Positions 46,649 to 59,055 are shown, numbered from the stretch's first letter. The stretch: 64,000 nucleotides of DNA from Haliclona indistincta (GCA_964017065.1 OZ024784.1:18257490-18321489); one strand, 5' to 3'. Translations and numbers: made by a program. The notes: generated from the sequence alone by a model not told the origin.

Positions 46649-48387
46649 TTACATTACATAAATATTCTCTTGTTGAGCTTTATTTGAAGTAGCCAGCATG
46701 TCAGAAGAGCGGTCAGCTTTTTGAGTACTTTTCCTGTACAGCACACACAGTACGATGCTGACTCCGCTTAATAATATCAATACTGCAATAAGAAGACAAA
46801 GAACACTCGTCACTACTGCTACTACTACTGTGTTGACAACAGAGACTGGAGCAGTGCTAGAGGTGGGTACAATTGCTGTGTTGCCGATGGAGACTGGGAT
46901 AGTTCTGGAAGTGGGTGCTGCTGCTGTGTAATCAAACATAATACTTAAAATGATCTTTTTAGCTTACTAGTTATAGAAGGTATTGAAATGACAAGAAGTC
47001 TCGCTATTCCACTCAGTTCAGCGTTATTGTCTCCTCTCATTCTGCATGTGTAGTCACCGCTATCAGTTGGTATCACTGATCCAATGGTCAGTATAGTCTG
47101 ATCTACTGATGACTGAATAGTGAAATTGCTATCATCACTAATCATCATTCCTTGACTGTTCTCCCAGCTGAAGGTTGGGTTACGTGGTAGGTAGCCACTG
47201 AACTTACATGAGAGGGTTGCATCACCACCATTAGTGATTGTGACTGGATCACTGGGAGTGACTAAACCTACATACATGTTAACTTAGAACAGTTATAGAG
47301 ATAGTGTCACTAACCTTCCAGTTGCAAGCTGATTACTGAGCTGTTCTGGGATCTAAAAGACAATAAAAATCCTGCAGTATAGAAAGCAGCAGTACAGTTG
47401 TAGTCTCCAGCATCACTGAGACTGAGAGAGGAGATCTGAAGGACACCAGTTCGTGTGAGATCTGCTACAAACAAATTGGTAGTAGCTCCATTTGGTCTAG
47501 TCCAGCTCCACTCAAAGGCTGCCTCGTTGATCACAGAGCATGTCAACCTCTCAGAGGAGACCAGATCAGTGGCATTATGGCGGACCACAGTCACCTGATC
47601 TTGAGTGAATATGATTGGTGGTTGAGGAAGAGGAGGAGGAGGCACAGCTGCAGTACAGTGGAGAGTACAGTATATCACTGAGTGCTGCATCATGCCACTA
47701 TACTCACCAGTATCATCGAACATCCTGACTTCACTGAGCAGTAACCAGTCCAATGTGTCAGACGAGGAGAAGTCAAAGGTCAATCTAACGATTATATTGT
47801 TAATATATCTTTGTCCAAGTGTGTCAACAAGTGATATCTTCACTGTTTGATTGTCACTCTCTGAAATACTCTGATTACTGACAATGGTGTAGGAAACACG
47901 TTGATATGAATCTTGTTCAATTGAAGTACCGCCAGCAATATCAAATCTGACATCAGGTAGTCCAACTCGTAGTGCAGCACTCTTGTAGTAGTACAAGTCT
48001 ATCTGTCTGATGAAGAAAGGGAATGTATAAGGAAATTGAAAGAATACTCGTGGCATGTCAGTGGTCCTGTTCCAAGCTGAGAATTGATTGAAGTTGGCAG
48101 GTGAGCTTTCTCCCAGTACACCATCTGTCAGACGACTAGCTGGTATGTTGCATGCAAAATTGTCATTAGCATCAAGAGCTCTATCAAAAGGTCCTCCATT
48201 AGAACATTCAGGATCTGTTGGTACTCCATTGAATGATCTCAGTGTATCCACATAAACTGCATCAGGTGTTACTATATATAGAGCAAACTACATGTCTGAT
48301 GAGTATCTGATAGTACAGTTACATACCTTGACCTACTGTAGGATCCAGCAATGCTAGCAGGACTATGAACAGCATCATCTTCTTCAT
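46649..48387 (-). CDS. R2: discoidin-like/Ig receptor with short tail
   Basis: Exons 48387-48327, 48256-47708, 47647-47315, 47267-46968 and 46923-46649; 505 residues, phases all 1, intron 2 only 60 nt. Same extracellular order as R1 (signal MKKMMLFIVLLALL, discoidin-like, two Ig). The last exon differs: stalk TSRTIPVSIGNTAIVPTSS, TM VVAVVTSVLCLLIAVLILLS, then a tail of about 30 residues ending ENIYVM with a single tyrosine. LATSN in the tail is shared with R1, so the two tail types are distant relatives. Intron 2 has no stop in frame, so a retained form would stay open. Confidence 0.8.
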
Positions 48388-48399
48388 ACAGTCGTACTG

Positions 48400-49390
48400 G
48401 TGAACTAATAAGTGCAGAGTACACAAGTTATTATAACTAGAGTAGTCTGTATGTCTCCATGGTTAGTCCGCATGGTTAACCACTGCATGCTTATGGTCAC
48501 TACCCCCACTGTACTAATGAAGTCTTTAAGTTGTAATACACTGATTCTACTTGTCAATGAGTTGATGACATGCATCATTGTGTTCATCATCATCACTATC
48601 TAGTGGTTGAGTGGTTAAGTGATTGACTTCTCAGTGGTAGTCACATCAGAAGTGCTATCAACTTCAGTAGCTATATTTCCAGTGAAGGAAGAGCCATCAA
48701 CTCCAGTTATTTCATAATCCACATTAGCAGTAGCAATCAGAACCGTCTACTCCATTGACTTGATATGGTGCATCTCTCAGTTGCAGGCTCATCACAACAG
48801 CCATCATCTCTGCACTAATTTCAACTGCTACATTCCCAGTGGCAGACACATCTAAAAGCCATCACTAACACCAGTGACTCCATATGCTACATTTTCAGTG
48901 ACAAAAACAAGCATTTGAGAAAAGCTGTCTACAGTAGAACCCCTCTTAGCGGACACCTCTCCAGAGGACACCCTCTCTATAATGGACACTTACTGAATCC
49001 CAAATATAACCCACTTAATGTATAATAAACCCCTGACCAGAGGACACCCTCTCTATAATGGACAATTTTTTGTTGGTTCCAATGGTGTCCGCCTTAGAGA
49101 GGTTCCACTGTCTCACTGGCGTTCTCACGCCTTTGGGCACCGTAGCTGTAACGGCATGCAATGTTCAACGGCAGTGGCGGATCTTAGTCCGCCACTGTAT
49201 TTTTTTAAGTAATGTAACACCACAGTAATCAGTGAGTGGGTGTGGTTGTTTAATTAGACTGCTTCATGATCCGATAATCATTTGTAACAGTTCTATACTG
49301 CATAAGAGATGTACCAATGCACTGGAGTTGATTATAATGTTGCGTCTTCTCAAATGCACAAATTCAGTGTTTTCTCCAATCACAAATTCA
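48400..49390 (-). pseudogene. Relic tyrosine-repeat tail and pogo-like MITE
   Basis: On the minus strand between R3 and R2, fragments such as ENVAYGVTGVSDG, APYQVNGVDG and VDYEITGVDGSS suggest a decayed tail with repeated Y-x-[VI]-x-G-V motifs, now broken by stops and frameshifts (about 48600-48900). 48942-49110 is a small MITE with ends cagtagaacccctc / gagaggttccactg, related to 12048-13354. A short cagtggcggatc palindrome lies at 49173-49198. Confidence 0.5.
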
Positions 49391-49474
49391 TTACTTATTC
49401 AGTCAGTGCTTGCTACAAAACATTGCAGTGAACTGAAGACATTGTATAGGATACTGTAAGTTAAGATAAGTTGA

Positions 49475-51234
49475 TTACATTACATAAATATTCTCTTGTT
49501 GAGCTTTATTTGAAGTAGCCAGCATGTCAGAAGAGCGGTCAGCTTTTTGAGTCCTTTTCCTGTACAGCACGCACAGTACGATGCTGACTCCGCTTAATAA
49601 TATCAATATTGCAATAAGAAGGCAAAGAACACTCGTCACTACTGCTACTACTACTGTGTTGCCGATGAAGACTGGGGTAGTGCTAGAGGTGGGTACAATT
49701 GCTGTGTTGCCGATGGAGACTGGGGTAGTTCTGGAAGTGGGTGCTGCTGCTGTGTAATCAAACATGAGACTTAAAATGATCTTTTTAGCTTACTAGTTAT
49801 AGAAGGTATTGAAGTGACAAGAAGCTGAGCTACTCCACTCAGTTCAGCGTTATTGTCTCCTCTCATTCTGCATGTGTAGTCACCACTATCAGTTGGTATC
49901 ACTGATCCAATGGTCAGCATAGTCTGATCTACTGATGACTGAATAGTGGACTTGCTATCATCACTAATCATCATTCCTTGACTGTTCTCCCAGCTGAAGG
50001 TTGGGTTACGTGGTAGGTAGCCACTGAACTTACATGAGAGGGTTGCATCACCACCATTAGTGAGTGTGACTGGGTCACTGGGAGTGACTAAACCTGCATA
50101 CATGTTAACTTAGAACAGTTATAGAGATTGTGTCACTAACCTTCCAGTTGCAAGCTGATTACTGAGCTGTTCTGGGATATAAAAGACAATGGAAATCCTG
50201 CAGTATAGAAAACAGTGGTACAGTTGTAGTCTCCAGCATCACTGAGACTGAGAGAGGAGATCTGAAGGACACCAGTTCGTGTGAGATCTGCCACAAATAC
50301 ATTGGTAGTATCTCCATTTGGTCCAGTCCAGCTCCACTCAAAGACTGCCTCATTGATCACAGAGCATGTCAACCTCTCAGAGGAGACCAGATCAGTGGCA
50401 TTATGGCGGACCACAGTCACCTGATCTTGAGTGAATATGATTGGTGGTTGAGGAAGAGGAGGAGGAGGCACAGCTGCAGTACAGTGGAGAGTACAGTATA
50501 TCACTGAGTGCTGCATCATGCCACTATACTCACCAGTATCATTGAACATCCTGACTTCACTGAGCAGTAACCAGTCCAATGTGTCAGAGGAGGAGAAGTC
50601 AAAGGTCAATCTAACGATTATATTGTTAACATTTCCATTAGCTCTTTGTCCAAGTGTGTCAACAAGTGATATCTTCACTGTTTGATTGTCACTCTCTGAA
50701 ATACTCTGATTACTAACAATGGTGTAGGGAACAGGAAAATAGCTTGTCTGCATGATTGAAGCACTGCCAGCAACATCTATTCTGACATTAGGTAGTCCAA
50801 CTTGTAGTGCAGCACTCTTGTAGAAGTACAAGTCTATCTGTCTGATGTAGAAGGTAGCAGCAGGGAATGTATCAGGAAATTGAAAGAATACTCGTGGCAT
50901 GTCAGTGGTTCTGTTCCAAGCAGAGAATTGATTGAAGTTGGCAGGTGAGCTTTTTCCCAGTACACCATCTGTCAGACGACTAGCTGGTATGTTACATGCA
51001 AAGTTGTCATTAACACCAGGAGCACTATCAAAAGGTCCACTATTAGCACATTCAGGATCTGTTGGTACTCCATTGAACGATCTCAGTGTATCCACATAAA
51101 CTGCACTAGGTGTTGCTATATATAGAGCAAACTACATGTCTGATGAGCATCTGATAGTACAGTTACATACCTTGACCAACTGCAGGATCCAGCAATGCTA
51201 TGAGCAGGACAATGAGCAGCATCATCTTTCTCAT
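49475..51234 (-). CDS. R3: discoidin-like/Ig receptor with short tail
   Basis: Exons 51234-51171, 51100-50534, 50473-50141, 50093-49794 and 49749-49475; 512 residues, phases all 1. Signal MRKMMLLIVLLIALLDPAVG. The discoidin-like domain has a two-residue insertion in one loop (FPAATFYIRQ) and differs from R2 at PFDSAPGVNDN, AGSASIMQTSYFPVP and GQRANGNVNN. The Ig domains and last exon are almost identical to R2 (tail ends ENIYVM). R2 and R3 therefore form the short-tail subgroup and share 3' flanks (46570-46649, 49390-49475). Confidence 0.8.
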
Positions 51235-51676
51235 ACATTCCTACTGGTGAACGTTATTTTAACAAGTTATTTTAACTAGAGTAGTCTGTGGTTAGTCTGG
51301 TTAACCACTGCATGCTTATGGTATGATGTATTCACAAATCTATGAGCATGCACTTTACTCACACTACGTAAATTATCAGTTTCTCAAAATTACAATACTA
51401 TAATGAAAAGTGACATAATACATGTAGTTGCTTTTGGTAAGTTAATATGCTGTCTTAAACGGTAGTACATTGCTTCACACAGCAGTATTTCAGCAACACA
51501 GCAATATCACTCGATGAATAAATCTGCCGCAAATGGTGTTGAGAAATGACCATCCACTGCGGGCTGCAAGAAGGATCAGCTCTTTATCCATCCCACATTC
51601 TCTTTATGTTTCCACTGAAGTAGCTTGTTTATGTTTCACATTCTATGAAAATGACGTACAAACACTAACATTGAGT

Positions 51677-51762
51677 CTAACTAACTATTGTAAACATCCC
51701 AACGAGAAGAGCAACACTCATCACTGCTACTATTGCCGCTAGTGAAAGAGGCGAGTCAGTGA
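51677..51762 (-). CDS. Alternative terminal exon of R4 (GPI-signal-like)
   Basis: Acceptor ctctactccag, then ITDSPLSLAAIVAVMSVALL and a stop after GMFTIVS. 86 nt, phase compatible with R4 exon 4. The reading frame is kept although the 3' end of the exon differs from R1, which argues for function. Confidence 0.55.
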
Positions 51763-51875
51763 CTGGAGTAGAGGTAATATTTTTGTGGTTTTAGCTCATA
51801 CAGTTACTATAAACATAATGACAATGAAATAGCTAATAACTAAACTATAACAGATTTCACTATAATTATTCTGTC

Positions 51876-53848
51876 TCATATGTAATACTCGTCATCCACA
51901 TCTTGATCTGGTGGTTGAATGACTCCATAAGCTATATTAGTAGTAGCAAGCACACCATCAGCTGCTTCAGTTATATCATCGATATCCTCATATATCTGAC
52001 CAGTATCTGCCTCAAGATCAGTTCCTCTCTGCTCTGATACAATGTGTGCTTTATTCACTTCATCATATAATGTATCATTAGTTACAGTGACACGATGTTT
52101 ATGAAGTTGAGAGTACACACAAAATCCACCTACCAGCATCAATATAGCAACAAGCATGACAACAATGACACTCATGAATGCTGCTATTACTGTAGTGATG
52201 TTGGTAGTAGTCATTGGAGACTCAGTTACAATGGTAGTGGAGGTCATAAATATGGAAGTGTTATCGGTCGCAGGAGAGGCTGTGAGTACTGCATGTATAC
52301 AATAATAATAGCAAAAGAATTGATTTTATACTAGCACACAGATGTTAGATGCTGCTGCCCTACTTTTAGATATTAATTATTACACTTACTGACGGTGGTG
52401 AGTTTTGTGGTTACTACACTTGGTAGTATATCTATCACCAATAGTCTCACTACTCCACTCAGTTCAGTGTTATTGTCTCCTCTCATTCTGCATGTGTAGT
52501 CACCACTATCATTTGTTATCACTGATCCAATGGTCAGCATAGTCTGATCTACTGATGACTGAATAGTGAACTTGCTATCATCACTAATCATCATTCCTAG
52601 ACTGTTCTCCCAGCTGAAGGTTGGGTTACGTGGTAGGTAGCCACTGAACTTACATGAGAGGGTTGCATCACCACCATTAGTGATTGTGACTGGATCACTG
52701 GGAGTGACTAAACCTACATACATGTTAACTTAGAACAGTTATAGAGATTGTGTCACAAACCTTCTAGTTGCAAGCTGATTACTGAGCTATTCTGGGATCT
52801 AAAAGGCAATGCTATTCCTGCAGTATAGAAAGCAGCAGTACAATTGTAGTCTCCAGCATCACTGAGACTGAGAGAGGAGATCTGAAGGACACTAGTCCGC
52901 GTCAGGTCTACCACAAACACATTGCTGCTTATAGTAGCTCCATTTGGTCCAGTCCAGCTCCACTCAAAGGCTGCCTCATTGATCACAGAGCATGTCAACC
53001 TCTCAGAGGAGACCAGATCAGTGGCATTATGGCGGACCACAGTCACCTGATCTTGAGTGAATATGATTGGTGGTTGAGGAAGAGGAGGAGGAGGCACAGC
53101 TGCAGTACAGTGGAGAGTACAGTATATCACTGAGTGCTGCATCATGCCACTATACTCACCAGTATCATTGAACATCCTGACTTCACTGAGCAGTAACCAG
53201 TCCAATGTGTCAGAGGAGGAGAAGTCAAAGGTCAATCTAACGAATATATTATCGGCAGGTACATTAAGTCTTTGTCCAAGTGTGTCAACAAGTGATATCT
53301 TCACTGTTTGATTGTCACTCTCTGAAATACTCTGATTACTGACAATGGTGTAGGGAACAGGAAGATATTTATCCTGCATGGTTGAAGCACTGTCAGCAAT
53401 ATCAAATCTGACATCAGGTAGTCCAACTCGTAGTGCAGCACTCTTGTAGTAGTACAAGTCTATCTGCCTGATGAAGAAAGGGGATGTATCAGGAAATTGA
53501 AAGAATACTCGTGGCATGTCAGTGGTCCTGTTCCAAGCAGAGAATTGATTGAAGTTGGCAGGTGAGCTTTCTCCCAGTACACCATCTGTCAGACGACTAG
53601 CTGGTATGTTGCATGCAAAATTGTCATAAGCATCAAGAGCTCTATCAAAAGGTCCTCCATTAGTACATTCAGGATCTGTTGGTACTCCATTGTATGATCT
53701 CAGTGTATCCACATAAACTGCATCAGGTGTTACTATATATAGAGCAAACTACATGTCTGATGAGTATCTGATAGTACAGTTACATACCTTGACCAACTGT
53801 AGGATCCAGCAATGCTAGCAGGACTATGAACAGCATCATCTTTCTCAT
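51876..53848 (-). CDS. R4: discoidin-like/Ig receptor with long tyrosine tail
   Basis: Exons 53848-53788, 53717-53160, 53099-52761, 52713-52390 and 52279-51876; 561 residues, phases all 1. Same domain order as R1. The tail keeps YDEV, YEDI, IAYGVI and the DDEYYI end. The 3' half, from exon 4 on, is almost identical to R5 including introns, whereas the discoidin-like exon is not. Loop differences: PFDRALDAYDN, ADSASTMQDKYLPVP and GQRLNVPADN. Confidence 0.8.
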
Positions 53849-53849
53849 A

Positions 53850-54130
53850 CGGTCCGCTAATAAGTGATTTTACCCAAGTTATTATAACTAGAGTAGTCTG
53901 TATGTCTCTATGGTTAGTCTGGTTAACCACTGCATGCTTATGGTATGATGTATTCACAAATCTATGACCATGCACTTTACTCACACTACGTAAATTATCA
54001 GTTTCTCAAAATTACAATACTATATGAAAATTTCAATCTATATCTACTTTATATTGACATTATGCTTAATAAAAATGTATACTTTACCAGTCAAGGCATG
54101 AGTACTTGTAAGTCAAATTTTTTTATAAAA
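53850..54130. other. R4 upstream region
   Basis: AT-rich DNA upstream of R4 shared in part with the regions upstream of R3 and R2 (ctagagtagtctgt, ggttaaccactgcatgctta). This is probably the promoter region copied with each duplication. No motif was identified with confidence. Confidence 0.4.
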
Positions 54131-55205
54131 TAAACTATGAAGTATTTAAGTTGTAATACACTTGTCAATGAGTTGATGACATGCATCATTGTGTTCATCA
54201 TCACTATCTAGTGGTTGAGTGGTTAAGTGATTGACTTCTCAGTGGTAGTCACATCAGAAGTGCTATCAACTTCAGTAGCTATATTTCCAGTGAAGGAGAG
54301 CCGTCAACTCCAGTTATTTCATAATCCACATTAGCAGTAGCAATCAGAACCGTCTACTCCATTGACTGATATGGTGCATCTCTCAGTTGCAGGCTCATCA
54401 CAACAGCCATCATCTCTGCAATAATTTCAACTGCTACATTCCCAGTGGCAGACACATCTAAAACCCATCACTAACACCAGAGACTCCATATGCTACATTT
54501 TCAGTGACAGGCACTTGAGAAAGCTGTCTATTCCAGTGACTCCATATGTTAAACTTGAAGTAGCAAACAAATGATCCATTCCAGAAATATTATCAATATC
54601 TTCATAAATCGGATCAATATCCTCAAGTTGAGTTTCTACTGATACATTTGCTGTTTCAGCTAAAACAGTTTGTGTGGTTCATCCACAGGAGAGGTCGTAA
54701 GTATTTTAGTATTATCAACCACAGGAGAGGTCGTAAGAGGTTGTAAGTATTTTAGTATTATCAACCACAGGAGAGGTTGTAATTATTTTAGTAAAGTATC
54801 GGCCACAAGAGTACTATGGTACTATCAGTCATTGGAGAGGCTGTGAGTACTGTAGTATTATAAGCCGCAGGTGAGCCTGTGACGAGTACATAATAATTTT
54901 ATGTGCAAGTGTGCCCTGTGCATCTAGTCTTTGGGGTTATGATGTATGGTGGTGGTAGGTCTTGTGGTTACTGCACTTGGTAGTTGTGTAGTTACCACTA
55001 TTACTCATCATCACTGATCTAACAGTTAAAAACGACATTGCTGGATACTGTCCATTCACTGATGACTCGATGGTAGTAAAGTTGTTATTGTCAATTATTC
55101 CTTGACTGATGTTCTCCCAACTGAAGGTAGGGTTACATGGTAGGAGAGAATTGCATCACTACAATTAGTAATTGTTACTGGATCACTAGGAGTGACTAAA
55201 CCTGT
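54130..55205 (-). pseudogene. Decayed receptor copy between R4 and R5
   Basis: 55203-54950 (minus) still resembles the Ig 2 exon (GLVTPSDPVT, FSWENIS-like) but with deletions and stops. 54690-54510 resembles a tyrosine tail (IYEDIDNISGMDH, LTYGVTG), and 54300-54140 matches the relic at 48600. Signal, discoidin and Ig 1 exons are missing. Several short 'accacaggagagg' repeats occur at 54680-54860. Confidence 0.6.
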
Positions 55206-55464
55206 ACTTAGATATGAATTAAACTATCATCATTGCTATACCACATTGACTTGCTATGTTTATAGCTATGTGTATCTTCTGGTGTTGAGAAATGACCGTT
55301 CATAGGCTGCAATTAAAGTAGTGAACACATTAGAAAAAGGATCAGCTCTTTGTTCATCCCAGATACCTGATCAGTCTCTTTATGTTTCCACTGAAGTAGC
55401 TTGTTTATGTTTCACATTCATTGAAAGTGACGTACAAACACTAACATTGAGTCTAGCTAACTAA

Positions 55465-55544
55465 CTATAGTGTAAACATTCCAACGAGAAGAGCAACACT
55501 CATCACTGCTACGATTGCCGCTAGTGAAACAGGCGAGTCAGTGA
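55465..55544 (-). CDS. Alternative terminal exon of R5 (GPI-signal-like)
   Basis: Acceptor ccactgctccag, then ITDSPVSLAAIVAVMSVALL and a stop after VGMFTL; 80 nt, phase compatible with R5 exon 4. The substitutions relative to R1 and R4 keep the hydrophobic character. Confidence 0.5.
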
Positions 55545-57539
55545 CTGGAGCAGTGGTAATATTTTTTGTGATTTTAGCTCATACAGTTTTTGCATTTTAT
55601 TCAGTATTATAAACATAATGACAATGAAATAGCTAATAACTAAACTATAACAGATTTCACTATAATTATTCTTTCTCATATGTAATACTCGTCATCCACA
55701 TCTTGATCTGGTGGTTGAATGACTCCATAAGCTATATTAGAAGTAGCAAGCACACCATCAGCTGCTTCAGTTATATCATTGATATCCTCATATATCTGAC
55801 CAGTATCTGCCTCAAGATCAGTTCCTCTCTGCTCTGATACAATGTGTGCTTTATTCACTTCATCATATAATGTATCATTAGTTACAGTGACACGATGTTT
55901 ATGAAGTTGAGAGTACACACAAAATCCACCTACCAGCATCAATATAGCAACAAGCATGACAACAATGACACTCATGAATGCTGCTATTACTGTAGTGATG
56001 TTGGTAGTAGTCATTGGAGACTCAGTTACAATGGTAGTGGAGGTCATAAATATGGAAGTGTTATCGGTCGCAGGAGAGGCTGTGAGTACTGCATGTATAC
56101 AATAATAATAGCAAAAGAATTGATTTTATACTAGCACACAGATGTTAGATGCTGCTGCCCTACTTTTAGATATTAATTATTACACTTACTGACGGTGGTG
56201 AGTTTTGTGGTTACTACACTTGGTAGTATATCTATCACCAATAGTCTCACTACTCCACTCAGTTCAGCGTTATTGTCTCCTCTCATTCTGCATGTGTAGT
56301 CACCACTATCAGTTGGTATCACTGATCCAATGGTCAGTATAGTCTGATCTACTGATGACTGAATAGTGAACTTGCTATCATCACTAATCATCATTCCTAG
56401 ACTGTTCTCCCAGCTGAAGGTTGGGTTACGTGGTAGGTAGCCACTGAACTTACATGAGAGGGTTGCATCACCACCATTAGTGATTGTGACTGGATCACTG
56501 GGAGTGACTAAACCTACATACATGTTAACTTAGAACAGTTATAGAGATTGTGTCACAAACCTTCCAGTTGCAAGCTGATTACTGAGCTATTCTGGGATCT
56601 AAAAGGCAATGCTATTCCTGCAGTATAGAAAGCAGCAGTACAATTGTAGTCTCCAGCATCACTGAGACTGAGAGAGGAGATCTGAAGGACACCAGTTCGT
56701 GTGAGATCTGCCACAAACGAATTGGTAGTATCTCCATTTGGTCCAGTCCAGCTCCACTCAAAGACTGCCTCATTGATCACAGAGCATGTCAACCTTTCAG
56801 AGGAGACCAGATCAGTGGCATTATGGCGGACCACAGTCACCTGATCTTGAGTGAATATGATTGGTGGTTGAGGAAGAGGAGGAGGAGGCACAGCTGCAGT
56901 ACAGTGGAGAGTACAGTATATCACTGAGTGCTGCATCATGCCACTATACTCACCAGTATCATTGAACATCCTGACTTCACTGAGCAGTAACCAGTCCAAT
57001 GTGTCAGAGGAGGAGAAATCAAAGGTCAATCTAACTAGCGCGTTGTTAGGAAATCCTTCAGCTCTTTGTCCAAGTGTGTCAACAAGTGATATCTTCACTG
57101 TTTGATTGTCACTCTCTGAAATACTCTGATTACTGACAATGGTGTAGGGAACAGGAAGACAGCTACTCTGCATGATTGAACTACCAGCAGCAATATCAAA
57201 TCTGACATCAGGTAGTCCAACTTGTAGTGCAGCACTCTTGTAGTAGTACAAGTCTATCTGTCTGATGTAGAAAGGGATGTATCAGGAAATTGAAAGAATA
57301 CTCGTGGCATGTCATGAGTGGTTCTGTTCCAAGCAGAGAATTGATTGAAGTTGGTAGGTGAGCTTTCTCCCAGTACACCATCTGTCAGACGACTAGCTGG
57401 TATGTTGCATGCAAAATTGTTGTTAGCATCAGGAGGTCTACTAAAAGGTCCTCCATTAGTACATTCAGGATCTGTTGGTACTCCATTGAATGATCTCAGT
57501 GTATCCACATAAACTGCACTAGGTGTTACTATATATAGA

Positions 57540-58269
57540 TATATTTTCCTGTCGGTTGACGCAGGAATTAGACAGGAAATATGCTCCCGAAATTTGGAAG
57601 TTAATTGCATGGTGTAGTAGGTGACACGTGTCTATGGTACAGTATTTAACTAGACACGTGAAGTAGTTAGTCATTCCTAGGTTTTGTGCAGTCACATTAT
57701 TCTAGTTCTGTTATCTCGAATTCTACTACTATCATTTCACGCAATCGTCAAGTTATGGGTGACTCGGATAACGAGAATGTTGCTGGAGTGGATGCTCCCG
57801 GTACGTCTTCAGGTGGCGGCTCTGGAGGAGCCACCAAGACCGTTCCTATTGGAGCTGGAGCTGCAGATCTGTCGGCAATACTGCGGGAGATACGCGAGTC
57901 CCAAAGGAAGCTGGACACCAAGTTCGCAAAATTTCAAGACGAAGTAAAACAGGGACAAGAAGACGCTGCAGCTAAAGCCTTGAAGCGCGTACGGAGGGAG
58001 AAGCCGTACGCTTATAAGCGCAAAGGCAATGAAGAACAAGCAAGCTTCAACGAAAAGGTCGAGGATGCAATAGTAGCGGCGCAAACGGAGCTGGAGAATC
58101 CGACGGTGACTGGAGCAGTTGGGAGAGCCATGAAGAGCATTGAAGAAGGTTTGGCACTGCTGTGTGTTGTTAATAAACAATTGTGGCGTGCACAGCAGGC
58201 CTTGAACGCACAGTGTTACAAGTGTCAAGTAATGGGTATACTTGCATGCAAGTGAGTGCATGTTCGGGA
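57540..58269 (+). mobile_element. Inserted element with a gag/ORF1-like frame
   Basis: Inserted in R5 intron 1, as shown by the uninterrupted paralogues. It carries an open frame, most likely from ATG 57755 to TGA 58255 (167 codons). The start is acidic and Gly-rich (GTSSGGGSGGATKT), followed by a coiled-coil-like stretch (ILREIRESQRKLDTKFAKFQ), basic RRREKPYAYKRKGNEEQ-type residues (R-R-E-K-P-Y-A-Y-K-R-K-G-N-E-E-Q) and a helical end. This resembles ORF1 proteins of DIRS/Ngaro-type elements in cnidarians and sponges from memory of the family. It ends at an AAGTGAGT donor-like site. Confidence 0.5.
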
Positions 58270-58302
58270 GAGCAAACTACATGTCTGATGAGTATCTGAT
58301 AG

Positions 58303-59055
58303 TAGCGATGTCAGAAACCGTATATTTTTGAAAATATTTTCTCCGTATAAATTGATTAAGTCGATGGCACACAGCTATCGCGTCTCCAGTGAACAACATA
58401 CACGCTGTTTGATCAATCATAGGGAAAGTTAACATGCTAAAGCTGAATTTTGTTACTGTTTCTTTGTAAAATCATGCGTTCTAGAATTAATATCCCCATG
58501 TGCAATATCGTTGTCAATAATCGCAATACTTTTGAAAATGTACGGTCGCTTCTCTAGCAGCCACTATAGCGCTGATTTTGCCATTCCCAGGACAAGTAAA
58601 CACGTTATGCCTAAATTTTAGCAAAGTTTCTTCGTGGAATCTAGTGTAATTAAAGATAAACCTGGTATATATTTTCTCTATCGGCTTGTTTAGTTTGCAC
58701 GCATCGAATGTCAAACAAATAAGCTGTTAGTTCTTCTGTTGATGGTCACAAGGATGCTAGTAGGTATACTCTCTCAGCAGAAAAAATTGACTGCCTGGAT
58801 CGTATGCTTAGCGCAGCAATAGCTATCCACAAGGGGCCATAAGTGTACGTAATTAAATGGGCGTGCCATGACGTCACGTTGATTGACACAGGAAGTTTCG
58901 GAGATTCCTAGGCCATTGTTCGCGCGATTTATTCTATGTTGCAGTAACGCAACTATGCATCATCGTATATCATTTTAAAGCTTTGAACTAGCTCTGTCAC
59001 ACGTACGTAGTGTTAGATTAGTTCTAGTGAAAATAAAATTTTCTCTGACATCGCT
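58303..59055. mobile_element. hAT-like MITE in R5 intron 1
   Basis: Inverted ends tagcgatgtcaga / tctgacatcgcta with ctgatag duplicated on both sides. The empty site is visible in R1-R4 (gagtatctgatagtacagtt). End sequence and 7-8-bp duplication suggest hAT. No transposase frame. Confidence 0.65.

Noticed and set aside
52095..52334. Identical 79-codon plus-strand frames at 52095 and 55895
   Set aside because: Antisense of the R4 and R5 tail exons; identity reflects the recent duplication.
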